DNA of 55,888 bases from Candidatus Moduliflexus flocculans (GCA_000739515.1 DF820458.1:356239-412126), one strand, 5' to 3'; numbered from the stretch's first letter, positions 16,764 to 24,814 are shown. The notes: a model not told the origin generated them from the sequence alone. Translations and numbers: made by a program.

Positions 16764-16795
16764 CAGGAGTGTCAAATCTTGATTTGACACTCCTG
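16764..16795. repeat. Palindrome, family E copy 3 (minimal form)
   Basis: Single-core form CAGGAGTGTCAAAT-CTTG-ATTTGACACTCCTG between the HAD gene and thiM. It shows the basic unit of family E: AGGAGTG flank, 7-base stem, CTTG loop. Confidence 0.85.
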
Positions 16796-16815
16796 AAGAC
16801 TTACGAAATAGTGTA

Positions 16816-16843
16816 GTAGGGTGAGATTACAATCCCACCCTAC
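16816..16843. repeat. Palindrome overlapping the HAD gene stop
   Basis: GTAGGGTGAGATT and AATCCCACCCTAC arms with one mismatch. The TAG stop of the HAD gene (16842-16840 on the minus strand) is part of the element. A second inverted repeat (16918-16930 with 16949-16962) lies inside the last part of that gene. Confidence 0.75.
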
Positions 16844-17649
16844 CGCATAAGAAACGCGGCTGCGCGAGTCACGCAACCTGTGAATTCTTCATCATAAGAA
16901 TAACATCGAATTGAAGAAGGGAACGAATTCAAGTTACAGCAAGCCCTAAATTCGTTTCCCTTTCCGATGAACGGGAAAACCTTGACGGGACAGCGGAATA
17001 TTTCTATGATGAGCGCTGTCATCTCGGTCTGGCGTTTTGCGATTTTGACTTCGGCGGCGTAGCTGTCGCGTTGCGATTCGTTCGCGCCGAAATCATCAAT
17101 CACGCTGATGCGATTGAACTGTTGATTGGCAAGCTGTGCGCGAACATGCTCCCAGAAAGCGCGTTCAGCCTTAAACGCGCCGATGTCCGCCGAATTCGCG
17201 ATCAATGCGCCTGAAATGCCGAGAGCGGCGAGTTGAACGCGAATTAATTCAGTTGCTTCCGCATAATGATCAGTGGCGACGACGAGTTTGATCGCCGGAT
17301 CGACGCATAATTGTTGAAGAATCGGCTTCCAGGCGGGGTGAATCGTGGAATGCGCGAAATAATTTGCGGCAAAGACGGAGACGCTGCGACGAAGTTCTTC
17401 TTCCGAGCAGTGAAGACGCTGTTTCAACGCTTTTATCAGCGTTCCGGCATATCCGATGGTGCTGGTCGCTCCTGCTGCCCAGGTCGGCGCAATCACGTCC
17501 TGCCAGAACATGTTGAGACTGTTTAAGCCAAGCTGCCAGAGGCCGGAATCGCACAATGCTTCCGTCAATTCGTCATCCAGACTGAATAATACAGCATCTA
17601 TGCTGAGTGTCCCTGAAAAATCAATGATTACCAGATGTTCTGAGTTCAC
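16840..17649 (-). CDS. HAD-superfamily hydrolase in the thiamine operon
   Basis: Probable phosphatase of 269 residues. Seen: motif I VIIDFSGT with nucleophile D10 but Ser at position 12, where most HAD phosphatases have Asp; motif II Thr in VVATDHY near 120; motif III Lys in AFKAERAF; motif IV ISVIDDFGANES near 184. A helical cap lies between motifs I and II. It has a GTG start, 1 base after the thiC stop, so the two are translationally coupled. The position suggests a phosphate-removing or salvage step in thiamine metabolism; this is not proven. The last roughly 55 residues appear to come from palindromic repeat DNA. Confidence 0.72.
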   Translation of the reverse strand: MNSEHLVIIDFSGTLSIDAVLFSLDDELTEALCDSGLWQLGLNSLNMFWQDVIAPTWAAGATSTIGYAGTLIKALKQRLHCSEEELRRSVSVFAANYFAHSTIHPAWKPILQQLCVDPAIKLVVATDHYAEATELIRVQLAALGISGALIANSADIGAFKAERAFWEHVRAQLANQQFNRISVIDDFGANESQRDSYAAEVKIAKRQTEMTALIIEIFRCPVKVFPFIGKGNEFRACCNLNSFPSSIRCYSYDEEFTGCVTRAAAFLMR

Positions 17650-17650
17650 A

Positions 17651-18913
17651 TCACGCCTCCCGTTTCATGGCGCACCAATCGCCGCACATCGTACATGGAA
17701 TATCACGATCTTCTTCTGCCTGTTCTGCTTTTTCAAGATACCGGCAAAACTTCATCGGATCAATGGCAAGCTGCTGTTGCCGTTCCCAATCAAAGTCGCG
17801 CCGCGCCTGCGACATTTCGCGGTTGCGACGAATCGCGGCGGGACGTTTGCGGGCGAGGTCTGCCGCTGCTGCCGCGATTTTTGAAGCGATGACACCTTCG
17901 CGCACATCATCGAGCGACGGCAGGCGCAGATGTTCGGCGGGCGTCAAATAGCAGAGAAAATCCGCGCCGTGCCATGCTGCGAGCGCCCCGCCAATCGCGC
18001 CTGCGATGTGGTCATAACCAGCAGCATAATCAATCACTAACGGCCCTAACACATAAAATGGCGCATTGTCGCAAATACTTTTCTGCCTTCGGACATTTTC
18101 TTCAATCAAATCTAATGGCACATGCCCTGGCCCTTCGACCATCACTTGCACGCGAGCCGCCCGACAGCGCCGCACAAGTTCTCCTAACGTGTCTAATTCG
18201 CCGAATTGCGCAGCGTCGTTCGCGTCGGCGCTGCAACCGGGACGCAGACCGTCGCCAAGCGACAGTGTCACGTCATACGCGCTGGCAATAGCGAGAATGT
18301 CGTCAAAATGCTCATACAGGAAATTTTCCTGGTTGTGCTGCCGCATCCATTGCGCTAAAATCGAGCCGCCGCGACTGACTACGCCCATCACGCGGGATTT
18401 CAGCAGCGGCAGATGGCGCTGCTGAAATCCCGCGTGAATCGTCATAAAATCCACGCCCTCTCGCGCCTGTGCTTCCATCACTGAAAGAAAATGCGTGATC
18501 GTCAATTCTTCCGGCCTACTTACGCCAAGCATCGCTTCGTACAGCGGAACCGTTCCAACCGGAATGGAGCTTTCCGCAAGCACGCGCGTTCGAAATCTGC
18601 GCACATCGCCCGCGATGGATAAATCCATGACGGCATCAGCCCCGCATTCGATTGCAGCGCGTAGTTTCGCCAATTCGTCCTCGAATCGGCAGGATAACGG
18701 CGACGCGCCGATATTGGCGTTAATTTTTACGCGGCAGCCCGCGCCGATAGCAATTGGTTGCAGTGCCAAATGATTCGGGTTGCGCGGAATCACGACCGAG
18801 CCGCTCAGTAAATTCGCGCGAAGTTCGTCGCCAGTGTTGCCTTCATCATCCGCGATTGACGCGAGGCATTGCGGCGTCTTTCCCTGCCAGACCTCATCAA
18901 GCAATGTACTCAT
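17651..18913 (-). CDS. thiC: Phosphomethylpyrimidine synthase, short form
   Basis: Radical-SAM enzyme converting aminoimidazole ribotide to HMP-P. Seen: INANIGASPLSC, AGVDFMTIHAGFQ-like VDFMTIHAGF, SRGGSILAQWM, SLGDGLRPGCSADANDAAQF, MVEGPGHVPLDLIEENV, FYVLGPLVIDYAAGYDHI, and the C-terminal cluster motif CTMCGDWC. The cysteine spacing is C-x2-C-x3-C, one residue shorter than the classical C-x2-C-x4-C. It has 420 residues and lacks the long N-terminal region of proteobacterial ThiC. ATG 18913 follows GAAAGGAA. It is the first gene after the TPP riboswitch. Confidence 0.94.
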   Translation of the reverse strand: MSTLLDEVWQGKTPQCLASIADDEGNTGDELRANLLSGSVVIPRNPNHLALQPIAIGAGCRVKINANIGASPLSCRFEDELAKLRAAIECGADAVMDLSIAGDVRRFRTRVLAESSIPVGTVPLYEAMLGVSRPEELTITHFLSVMEAQAREGVDFMTIHAGFQQRHLPLLKSRVMGVVSRGGSILAQWMRQHNQENFLYEHFDDILAIASAYDVTLSLGDGLRPGCSADANDAAQFGELDTLGELVRRCRAARVQVMVEGPGHVPLDLIEENVRRQKSICDNAPFYVLGPLVIDYAAGYDHIAGAIGGALAAWHGADFLCYLTPAEHLRLPSLDDVREGVIASKIAAAAADLARKRPAAIRRNREMSQARRDFDWERQQQLAIDPMKFCRYLEKAEQAEEDRDIPCTMCGDWCAMKREA

Positions 18914-18935
18914 GGTGTGTTCCTTTCGAATGAAC

Positions 18936-18974
18936 AAAAAAAATAGGCGGAGCGCGAAAGGACGCTCCGCCTAT
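18936..18974 (-). terminator. Intrinsic terminator in the thiC leader
   Basis: Perfect stem ATAGGCGGAGCG / CGCTCCGCCTAT (18943-18974, loop CGAAAGGA) followed in the transcript by eight U (18936-18943). It lies between the TPP aptamer and thiC, the expected place for riboswitch-controlled attenuation. Confidence 0.9.
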
Positions 18975-18998
18975 GAGATGTACGGTAAACGCGAGCAG

Positions 18999-19078
18999 TG
19001 TTTCCTTTCGCTGGCATGATCCAGATCAAGTTATAGGGTGTACTCTCAGCCCTTTCTGCAAGGGCACCCCTAACACCG
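18999..19078 (-). promoter_or_regulatory. TPP riboswitch (THI element)
   Basis: The minus-strand RNA carries the conserved THI-box segments in order: AGGGGTGCCC, GGGCTGAGAGTACACCCT, and AACTTGATCTGGATCATGCCAGCGAAAGGA split over helices. It binds thiamine pyrophosphate. With the terminator just downstream, ligand binding should stop transcription of thiC-HAD-thiM-thiE-thiD. Confidence 0.97.
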
Positions 19079-19121
19079 TTGAATAAAACGATTTCTAGCA
19101 ATTCATAAAGAACGCACGGGC

Positions 19122-19150
19122 AACACAACGCGACAGGCGCTCTTTGTCAA
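19122..19150 (-). promoter_or_regulatory. Possible thi operon promoter
   Basis: A consensus TTGACA (minus strand, 19145-19150) is followed after 17 bases by TGTGTT, a poor -10. It lies upstream of the riboswitch by about 45 bases. The -35 match is exact but the -10 is weak. Confidence 0.35.
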
Positions 19151-19244
19151 GGAAATCTTCTTAAAAAGCGCATCGCAGCCTTATATTCACAATTCCCGTT
19201 AACTCGTTCTATAGCATTATTCATAACTGTTCAACCAGGAAGAC

Positions 19245-19293
19245 AGAAGTGCGATATCTCGATTGCGCGGTCAAATCGAGATTTGACACTCCT
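19245..19293. repeat. Compound palindrome, family E copy 4
   Basis: Degenerate left flank AGAAGTG, cores GCGATATCTCGATTGCG and CAAAT-CGAG-ATTTG, right flank ACACTCCT. It lies upstream of the thi leader, between it and the C_GCAxxG_C_C gene. Confidence 0.7.
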
Positions 19294-19367
19294 ATTGGCG
19301 ACTATAGTGATCCACAAACACGCTATAAAATATAGTTCCTCTACCCCCGATCTATCGCGTATTCCCA

Positions 19368-19395
19368 TAGAGACGCCCCGGCGGAGCGTCTCTGC
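19368..19395. repeat. Palindrome, family D copy 4
   Basis: ATAGAGACGCCCC-GG-CGGAGCGTCTCTGC, slightly decayed, 5 bases before the end of the C_GCAxxG_C_C gene. Confidence 0.78.
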
Positions 19396-19400
19396 AACGT

Positions 19401-19832
19401 TCATAGAGCAAGCCCTTTTTCAAGGAGTAACTGAGCTAATACCCCGGCGACATGCGCGGTCAAGGCTTTGCATTTCATCGCATGTTCTTGCTGGCCAAGT
19501 TTGTTGAGTACGGCTTGGCACTGGGTTGAACCGTATTCCGCAAGAAATTGAGCGCGCAGATCTGATGCCAGAGCTTTTACATCGCGTAAATCTTTATCAG
19601 GTGTTTGGCGACCACACAGCACGCCGATTGCCATCAGTCCCCCGGTTAGCGCACCGCAAATATCTTGTTTTGTGCCGCCGACTCCTCCGCAAAAAGCGGA
19701 GGCCATGTTTGGAATGTTCGCCTGTTCTTTTGCTCCGAACGCTTCTGTGATCGCCTGTAAAATAGCCTCGGCACAATGAAAGCCTGCCTGATAATATCCG
19801 AATGTGTTCTGTTCAATTTGTTGAATGTCCAT
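19401..19832 (-). CDS. C_GCAxxG_C_C family redox protein
   Basis: Small cysteine-patterned protein of 143 residues. Seen: AGFHCAEAILQAI near residue 17, then SAFCGGVGGTKQDICGALTGGLMAIG (residues 46-71), matching the family name pattern, and a further VLCGR. The family is thought to be redox-active and is common in anaerobes; the exact function is unknown. A strong AAGGAG site precedes the start. It is divergent from the LysR regulator, with a 273-base shared control region, so regulation by that protein is likely. Confidence 0.88.
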   Translation of the reverse strand: MDIQQIEQNTFGYYQAGFHCAEAILQAITEAFGAKEQANIPNMASAFCGGVGGTKQDICGALTGGLMAIGVLCGRQTPDKDLRDVKALASDLRAQFLAEYGSTQCQAVLNKLGQQEHAMKCKALTAHVAGVLAQLLLEKGLAL

Positions 19833-20065
19833 ACGGGTTTTCTCCTTGTGTAGATGTGATTTTCATTCATCATTATCCGCTGACCGGGATAAAAATGGGT
19901 TGACAAACTTTAACTTTTTCAAATACAACGCCATAATAATGCATCGTAAATGTTGAGTCAAACGATGTTTTTTGATAGATGTTATCGTAAATTCCGATAG
20001 ATGAAGATCGCGTCTTGCAGAATAAGTGATTCGAACGCTCTTTTACGAATTGACAGCAGATCATG

Positions 20066-20095
20066 ATATTTTCCGAAAACACATATCGGAAATAT
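20066..20095. promoter_or_regulatory. Inverted repeat, probable LysR-type binding site
   Basis: ATATTTTCCGA and TCGGAAATAT form a near-perfect inverted repeat around AAAACACAT. TTCCGA-N9-TCGGAA fits the T-N11-A layout of LysR sites. It ends 10 bases before the LysR start, so it would allow autoregulation and control of the divergent C_GCAxxG_C_C gene. Confidence 0.55.
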
Positions 20096-20105
20096 CGAAG
20101 GAAAG

Positions 20106-21011
20106 ATGGAGGATATGGAACTTCGTCAATTGAAGACCTTCCGCACGGTAGCAACATTGCGCAGCTTTCATCAGGCCGCCAATGTTTTGCATTATGCGCA
20201 ATCAACGGTGTCTGAACAGATCAGGACATTAGAGGAAGATTTGAATGTGTCGTTATTTATCCGTTCGGGAAAACAGATTATGTTAACGGAAGCGGGAGAA
20301 TTATTGCTGCAATATGCTCAGCAAATTCTGGAACTTGAGGAGGAAATCAAAGCCGAAGTCACGAAGCTTAATGAACCGCAAGGATCGTTAACGATCCGCA
20401 TCCCTGAAACGATGAGCATTTACTATGTGCCTCCTCTGATAAAGCAGTTCCATCAACAATTCCCTAAAATCAGGTTAAATTTCAACGGCTGTTCCTATTA
20501 CAGCCTGCCGAAAGAACTGCAATCGGGGATTACGAATCTGGCCTTTTTAATTAACGATACGTATCAGTCTGCGCAAATAGAAACCGAAACATTGTTCTCC
20601 GTCCCATTAGCGCTCGTTGTTCATCCGGAACACCGTTTGGCGAAACAAAAGAAGATCGCGACGCACGACTTGAAGCATGAACTGATTTTTCTTCCAAAAG
20701 CGGACTGTAGTTATCGCATGATGTTTGAAAAAACATTGGCCGCAGAAAAAATAGAGCCTGTCGTGGTGATGGATGTCAACAGCATTAGCGCGATTAAGCA
20801 ATATCTTATGACCGGCATCGGTCTGACTATTCTCCCGCGTATCGCCGTACAAGAGGATATTTCCGCAGGGCGACTCATTGTCTTGCCCTGGAAGAATCCC
20901 TGCCTGAATGCCAAATTATTGATGATGTGGCACAAAAATTCGTGGCGCTCCCCAATTTTACAAGCATTTATGGAGATGACGAGAGAGATGTTTCGCGGAA
21001 GTATTTCATGA
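20106..21011 (+). CDS. LysR family transcriptional regulator
   Basis: DNA-binding regulator of 301 residues. Seen: N-terminal helix-turn-helix MELRQLKTFRTVA...FHQAANVLHYAQSTVSEQIRTLEEDL (residues 4-48), then an effector-binding domain with SLTIRIPETMSIYYVPPLI, LAFLIND, ALVVHPEHRLAK and GIGLTILPRIAV. ATG 20106 follows AAGGAAAG; ATG 20115 is an equally conserved-looking start with a closer site. It is divergent from the C_GCAxxG_C_C gene. The effector is unknown. Confidence 0.93.
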   Translation: MEDMELRQLKTFRTVATLRSFHQAANVLHYAQSTVSEQIRTLEEDLNVSLFIRSGKQIMLTEAGELLLQYAQQILELEEEIKAEVTKLNEPQGSLTIRIPETMSIYYVPPLIKQFHQQFPKIRLNFNGCSYYSLPKELQSGITNLAFLINDTYQSAQIETETLFSVPLALVVHPEHRLAKQKKIATHDLKHELIFLPKADCSYRMMFEKTLAAEKIEPVVVMDVNSISAIKQYLMTGIGLTILPRIAVQEDISAGRLIVLPWKNPCLNAKLLMMWHKNSWRSPILQAFMEMTREMFRGSIS

Positions 21012-21028
21012 CGGCGTTACCTCCAGAA

Positions 21029-21061
21029 TACCTCACAGGTTTTTGAAACCTGTGAGGTTTA
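21029..21061. repeat. Palindrome, family B copy 3
   Basis: TACCTCACAGGTTT-TT-GAAACCTGTGAGGTTTA between the convergent LysR and nitroreductase genes; a plausible bidirectional terminator. Confidence 0.83.
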
Positions 21062-21073
21062 TTTTTGGGCTTC

Positions 21074-21700
21074 TTACCAGGCGTTCAGATGAATTTTTTC
21101 TTCGATATTGATCTCATGCTGTTTCAGCCGTTTGGCTGTCGGCGCAGGATAGCCGAGCGCCAAATAACAGGGGACTTCATACGCTTCTGGAATATTTAAT
21201 ACGCGCCGAAGATGCTCGCGTTCGCGTTCCGCCGGGATGCGCGTCACGCCGAAAATGCCTTCGGCTGCGGCGGCAATCAGGATATTTTCAATGCAGCACC
21301 AGATGGAGGCAAAACTATTTAACGACGAAAGCGTTTCTGGTTGAAGCAGTTCCCCGGTGGGGCGAAAACAGGGGATCATCAAGCATCCGGCGCGGAATAG
21401 CATAGCGTATTGTTTTGGAATCGCGTCGAGATACATGTCGCGTTGAGATGAATCCGTCATGCCCCATTGATTGACGAGCGTTTCCGCGTCGCTTTTCGTT
21501 CGCGATGAATTGATGAGGCTGATGAGCCTTTCGCGTGTCGCCATATCCTGCACAAGAATAAATTCCCATTGCCGCAAATGGTCATTCGTTGGAGCTTGCA
21601 AGCCTGCGACGAGCAACTTGCGAATGATCTCCGCCGGAATCTCCCGGTCTTCAAATTCGCGAATCGTCATGCGGCGCGAAATCGCTTCATAGACATCCAT
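21074..21700 (-). CDS. Nitroreductase family protein
   Basis: FMN-binding oxidoreductase of 208 residues. Seen: VYEAISRRMTIREFEDREIP (flavin phosphate region), LLVAGLQAPTNDHLRQWEFILV near residue 31, and SIWCCIENILIAAAAEGIFGVTRIP near 130. The start has GAGGAG. It belongs to the nitroreductase fold but is diverged from the short relative at 5.2 kb. It lies next to an exported MBL protein and a second large nitroreductase under MarR control. Confidence 0.87.
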   Translation of the reverse strand: MDVYEAISRRMTIREFEDREIPAEIIRKLLVAGLQAPTNDHLRQWEFILVQDMATRERLISLINSSRTKSDAETLVNQWGMTDSSQRDMYLDAIPKQYAMLFRAGCLMIPCFRPTGELLQPETLSSLNSFASIWCCIENILIAAAAEGIFGVTRIPAEREREHLRRVLNIPEAYEVPCYLALGYPAPTAKRLKQHEINIEEKIHLNAW

Positions 21701-21720
21701 AATTCGACTCCTCAAGGCCG

Positions 21721-21754
21721 CCCCTGACAGGAGTTTGAAACCCTGTCAGAGGGG
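21721..21754. repeat. Palindrome, family I copy 1
   Basis: CCCCTGACAGG-AGTTTGAAACCCTGTCAGAGGGG between the exported MBL gene and the nitroreductase. A related element lies at 44412-44441. Confidence 0.75.
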
Positions 21755-21763
21755 AAAGTGTTC

Positions 21764-22693
21764 TTACTTCTTTTCGCGGATCAAATCGGAATAGACAAGC
21801 TGCGTAAATTGATCCGGCGTGAGAAAGCCTTTGCCCCAAATGTTGTCGAATTGCTGCGTCGGTTTGGCGGCCACGATGTCTTCCATCGTCTTGCCTTCGG
21901 CAATCAGCGCGCGGATGTTGTCGCGGATGCCGGTCAGCATGGCGACATACGCCTGCATTTTCGCTTTATCCGACACCGGCCCATGCCCCGGAATGATTTT
22001 GGTCGTGTCGTTGATCGTCTCCATGACTTTCGTTGCCACATCAATCATGAAATTGATTGACCCGCCATGTTCCACGTCAATAAACGGATATAAGCCCTCA
22101 AAATACAGGTCGCCGGTCTGCAAAACGTTCGCTTTCTGCCAATACACAAGCGCATCGCCATCGGTATGCGCCGCGCCGGGATGAGAGATGACGATGTCAT
22201 CGCCATTGAGATGCAGCGTCATTGCATCGCTGAAGGTTTCCACCGGCTGTCCTTCTTTCGCGGCTGGTGGAATCGTCATATTGAACGCCGTCAATTTTTG
22301 TTCCGTCGTCAGGCGTTTCCAGACATTTTCATGCGACAGCAGCGTCACGCCTTTTTGTCCGAGATATTCGTTTCCGGCGATATGATCGAAATGCCAGTGC
22401 GTATTCAGCGCGAGGCGCACCGGCTGCGGGCTGATTTTCGAAATTTCCGCCATGATTTTGTCCATCAATTCGACGGCCTGTCCCGTATCCACCATAAAAA
22501 TGCCCTGATCGCCAACCGACAGCCCGATATTGCCGCCTGTCACAGTATTTAAGACATAGACGCCATCAGCGACCTGCTGGCTCGTGATTTCGATCTTGCT
22601 GACATCGTCCTGGGCGAAAGCGGCAGAACTGACCATCACTATCATCGTAATCATGACACTTACAGACAACAAACGCAACATTCGTTTCAACAT
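21764..22693 (-). CDS. Exported metallo-beta-lactamase fold hydrolase
   Basis: Secreted or periplasmic metal hydrolase of 309 residues. Seen: signal peptide LSVSVMITMIVMVSSAAFAQD, metal motif THWHFDHIAGN (HxHxDH), HPGAAHTDGDALVY with the next histidine, TGDLYFEG with the bridging aspartate, and IIPGHGPVSD. ATG 22693 follows AGGAGGA and gives a clean signal peptide, whereas the ATG at 22756 does not. The pattern resembles B3/quinoprotein-relay type MBL proteins; the substrate is unknown. Confidence 0.88.
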   Translation of the reverse strand: MLKRMLRLLSVSVMITMIVMVSSAAFAQDDVSKIEITSQQVADGVYVLNTVTGGNIGLSVGDQGIFMVDTGQAVELMDKIMAEISKISPQPVRLALNTHWHFDHIAGNEYLGQKGVTLLSHENVWKRLTTEQKLTAFNMTIPPAAKEGQPVETFSDAMTLHLNGDDIVISHPGAAHTDGDALVYWQKANVLQTGDLYFEGLYPFIDVEHGGSINFMIDVATKVMETINDTTKIIPGHGPVSDKAKMQAYVAMLTGIRDNIRALIAEGKTMEDIVAAKPTQQFDNIWGKGFLTPDQFTQLVYSDLIREKK

Positions 22694-22809
22694 GAGATTC
22701 CTCCTGAGAGTTCGTGAATAGTCAATGATTCGAATACAATGTGGCGCAACGGCCACATTGTCGTTTTTTTAGAGTGACGCCTGCGCGTCAAGGGAAATAA
22801 CGCATTGGT

Positions 22810-23562
22810 TTAGGGAAACAAAAAGCCGATTCGTTCCAGGATTTGCGCCATCTGCGATTTCCCGGTCGCTTTGGCAAAACTCCCGACCCAGACGGTGAAA
22901 AACCAATCCCAGTAATGCGCAAGCCTTTTCGGCTTCCAGGTGTCGCTCAGGCCAAGATGCGCCTCTGGATCGTCATATTTCCGAACCATCTCCTCGGCTT
23001 GTGCTGTGGTGAGCGGATGATAGACGCCATAATGCACGACGCCTGCTCCGTTCCAGCGTTCCTGCCGATGATCCGGCTCTTTGGTCGGATAGCCGAACAC
23101 GACCATAATCACGGGAAAACAATGTTTTTCCGGCAGGTTCAGCAGCGTGAAGACGCGCTCCATGTCGCCGCGATGGATGCCGTTAGTGATGAGCGAATCA
23201 ATGCCCAATGATTTCGCGGCGATGACGGCAGTTTGCGCCACTAAGACCGCGTCAACTGCGCTGGTGATAAATTGTGGCACGCCATCGGCGTCGAACGGAT
23301 GATTGAGGTGCTTCGCGATGGCGGCGATGCGCGTCAAATCGGCGCAGAACACCAACCCCTTGCTTCCGGCATATCCGCATAATTTTTTCATGGTATCCCG
23401 ATCTTCAACCACAATCACCGAATAGCCTTGCCGCGCTGACGCATTGGCGGCGCGAAGACTCGCTTCGATAATCGTGCGCAAATCTTGTTCGGAAATGTCG
23501 CGTTCCGAAAAATTCCCATGAATTGAACGCAAATTTTGAAGTGTTTCTAAGGTCTGATTCAT
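22810..23562 (-). CDS. Nitroreductase family protein with C-terminal extension
   Basis: Flavoprotein of 250 residues. Seen: SIHGNFSERDISEQDLRTIIEASLRAANASARQGYSVIVV (the flavin region with A-A-N-A), AAKSLGIDSLITNGIHRG near residue 117, and HCFPVIMVVFGYPTKEP. The last 60 or so residues (KPKRLAHYWDWFFTVWVGSFAKA) form a tail rich in W and K. The start is 1 base after the stop of the MarR gene, so the two are cotranscribed and the MarR protein probably controls this enzyme. Confidence 0.85.
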   Translation of the reverse strand: MNQTLETLQNLRSIHGNFSERDISEQDLRTIIEASLRAANASARQGYSVIVVEDRDTMKKLCGYAGSKGLVFCADLTRIAAIAKHLNHPFDADGVPQFITSAVDAVLVAQTAVIAAKSLGIDSLITNGIHRGDMERVFTLLNLPEKHCFPVIMVVFGYPTKEPDHRQERWNGAGVVHYGVYHPLTTAQAEEMVRKYDDPEAHLGLSDTWKPKRLAHYWDWFFTVWVGSFAKATGKSQMAQILERIGFLFP

Positions 23563-23563
23563 G

Positions 23564-24022
23564 TCAATCCTCCTCATTAATCGGATGTTCCGCGCCTGTC
23601 ACATTCTCAAGAATCTGGCGCAGCGTCTGTTCAAAGGTGTCAATCGCCTCGTCGCTCAGGCCGCGATAAAACAGGTCGTTCATTTCCTGCGAGACGGCGA
23701 GATAGACGGCTTGCAGGTCTTTGTCTTTCTGCGTTCGTTCAATCAAAATCGCCCGGCGGTCATCTGGCGATGGCACGCGGCGCACGAATCCAGCGTCTTC
23801 CAGGCGGTCTAACATGCTCGTCAGCGTGGATTTGCCAAGCGACGCGCGTTTTGCCAATTCATTGATCGAAATGCCGTCTTGCTCCCACAATACGAACAGA
23901 ATCCGCCCCTGCGCCGGATTGATGTCGCTGATGTTGTACGCCTTTAGTTTCGCGGCAAAAATCCGTCCGGCAGCCTGATGAATCTTGGCAATCAAAAAGC
24001 CCCCTTCTCGATTCGGTTTCAT
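23564..24022 (-). CDS. MarR family transcriptional regulator
   Basis: Winged-helix dimeric repressor of 152 residues. Seen: INPAQGRILFVLWEQDGISINELAKRASLGKSTLTSMLDRLEDAGFVRR with wing PSPDDRRAILIERT (residues 37-98), typical of MarR. I chose ATG 24022 with its upstream GGAG. The frame stays open to 24184, but that stretch is palindromic repeat DNA and has no family similarity. It likely represses itself and the downstream nitroreductase in response to a small aromatic or oxidant (family knowledge). Confidence 0.92.
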   Translation of the reverse strand: MKPNREGGFLIAKIHQAAGRIFAAKLKAYNISDINPAQGRILFVLWEQDGISINELAKRASLGKSTLTSMLDRLEDAGFVRRVPSPDDRRAILIERTQKDKDLQAVYLAVSQEMNDLFYRGLSDEAIDTFEQTLRQILENVTGAEHPINEED

Positions 24023-24032
24023 AGAGTTTTCT

Positions 24033-24148
24033 CCACGAAAGACACGAAACACGCAAAATTTGGTCATGCGTGACGTACCGCCGACGTCCTCGTCGGCGGT
24101 ACAAAACTGATGTGCGATCTTTTCGTGTCTTTCGTGTGTTTCGTGGTC
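24033..24148. repeat. Nested palindromes: family F enclosing family G
   Basis: Outer family F arms CCACGAAAGACACGAAACAC (24033-24052) and GTGTCTTTCGTGTGTTTCGTGG (24125-24146). Between them sits a complete second palindrome, TACCGCCGACG-TCCT-CGTCGGCGGTA (24075-24101), related to the one at 51010-51104. It lies between the PPOX and MarR genes and touches the PPOX stop codon. Confidence 0.82.
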
Positions 24149-24606
24149 TAAAAGGTCAGTTCCAATCGCTGCAAGTGATACCAACCGCGCAAAAAGAGCG
24201 GCGACATGCGCAACACGGTATGATCCGGATCATTGAATCCTTTGGGATAATAGATTTCCCAGCCCGGCTGCCAGAGCGCCTGCTTGATGTTGTCATCCTC
24301 GACGATCTCGATTTTGCCGCCGAGCATCACGCCATGAAACGACTTCGGCTGGCAGTAATAGACCGACACGTTCGGATTCTCTTTCATTTGCGTCACTTTG
24401 CGTGAAGCGGTGTTCGTGCTGAAATAGAGTTGGAACGGGTCAAGTTTGCTGAAAAAGTCCCGCAGGCCGGGGTATTGCGTCGTATTGCGCAGATTCAACA
24501 TGGCGCGGGTATTAGGAAAACCATCGCTCCCGATATTCGTTAAATACGCGGCTTCGGCAGATTCAATAAGTTTCAGGCTGACTTCTTTGATGGTTGTTGT
24601 CTCCAT
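24148..24606 (-). CDS. Pyridoxamine 5'-phosphate oxidase family protein
   Basis: Split-barrel flavin-binding protein of 152 residues. Seen: SAEAAYLTNIGSDGFPNTRAMLNLRN near the N terminus (a typical PPOX/FMN-binding opening), LYFSTNTASRKVTQMKENPNVSVYY near residues 55-79, and GVMLGGKIEIVEDD. Length and pattern match general-stress or F420/FMN PPOX proteins rather than true PdxH. A strong GGAGGAA site precedes it. It stands at the head of the MarR-nitroreductase block. Confidence 0.85.
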   Translation of the reverse strand: METTTIKEVSLKLIESAEAAYLTNIGSDGFPNTRAMLNLRNTTQYPGLRDFFSKLDPFQLYFSTNTASRKVTQMKENPNVSVYYCQPKSFHGVMLGGKIEIVEDDNIKQALWQPGWEIYYPKGFNDPDHTVLRMSPLFLRGWYHLQRLELTF

Positions 24607-24616
24607 AATTCCTCCG

Positions 24617-24635
24617 ATTCAAGGTGTCTGACAGC
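24617..24635. repeat. Half copy of palindrome family C
   Basis: TTCAAGGTGTCTGACAGCG is the right half of the family C palindrome without its partner arm. Confidence 0.7.
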
Positions 24636-24781
24636 GTGATAGATAATAGTATACTTCTGTATAAAAATATATTATATCGTAATGTACTATATAGAACTAA
24701 TATGTCAAGAAAATTTTATGAAGATCAAAAAATTTCGCAATCCGTTAGATGTAATGACACAAGAGGTTGTGGGCAGGGAAA

Positions 24782-24814
24782 AGCTGTCAGACACCTTCAA
24801 GGTGTCTGACAGCT
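24782..24814. repeat. Palindrome, family C copy 3
   Basis: Perfect AGCTGTCAGACACC-TTCAA-... inverted repeat of 33 bases in the gap upstream of the PPOX gene. Confidence 0.85.

Noticed and set aside
17651..18913. BzaF (hydroxybenzimidazole synthase) instead of ThiC
   Set aside because: The gene is led by a TPP riboswitch and followed by thiM, thiE and thiD.
24023..24184. N-terminal extension of the MarR gene by 54 residues
   Set aside because: The extension is a translation of nested palindromic repeats, while ATG 24022 has a ribosome site and begins the family-like sequence.
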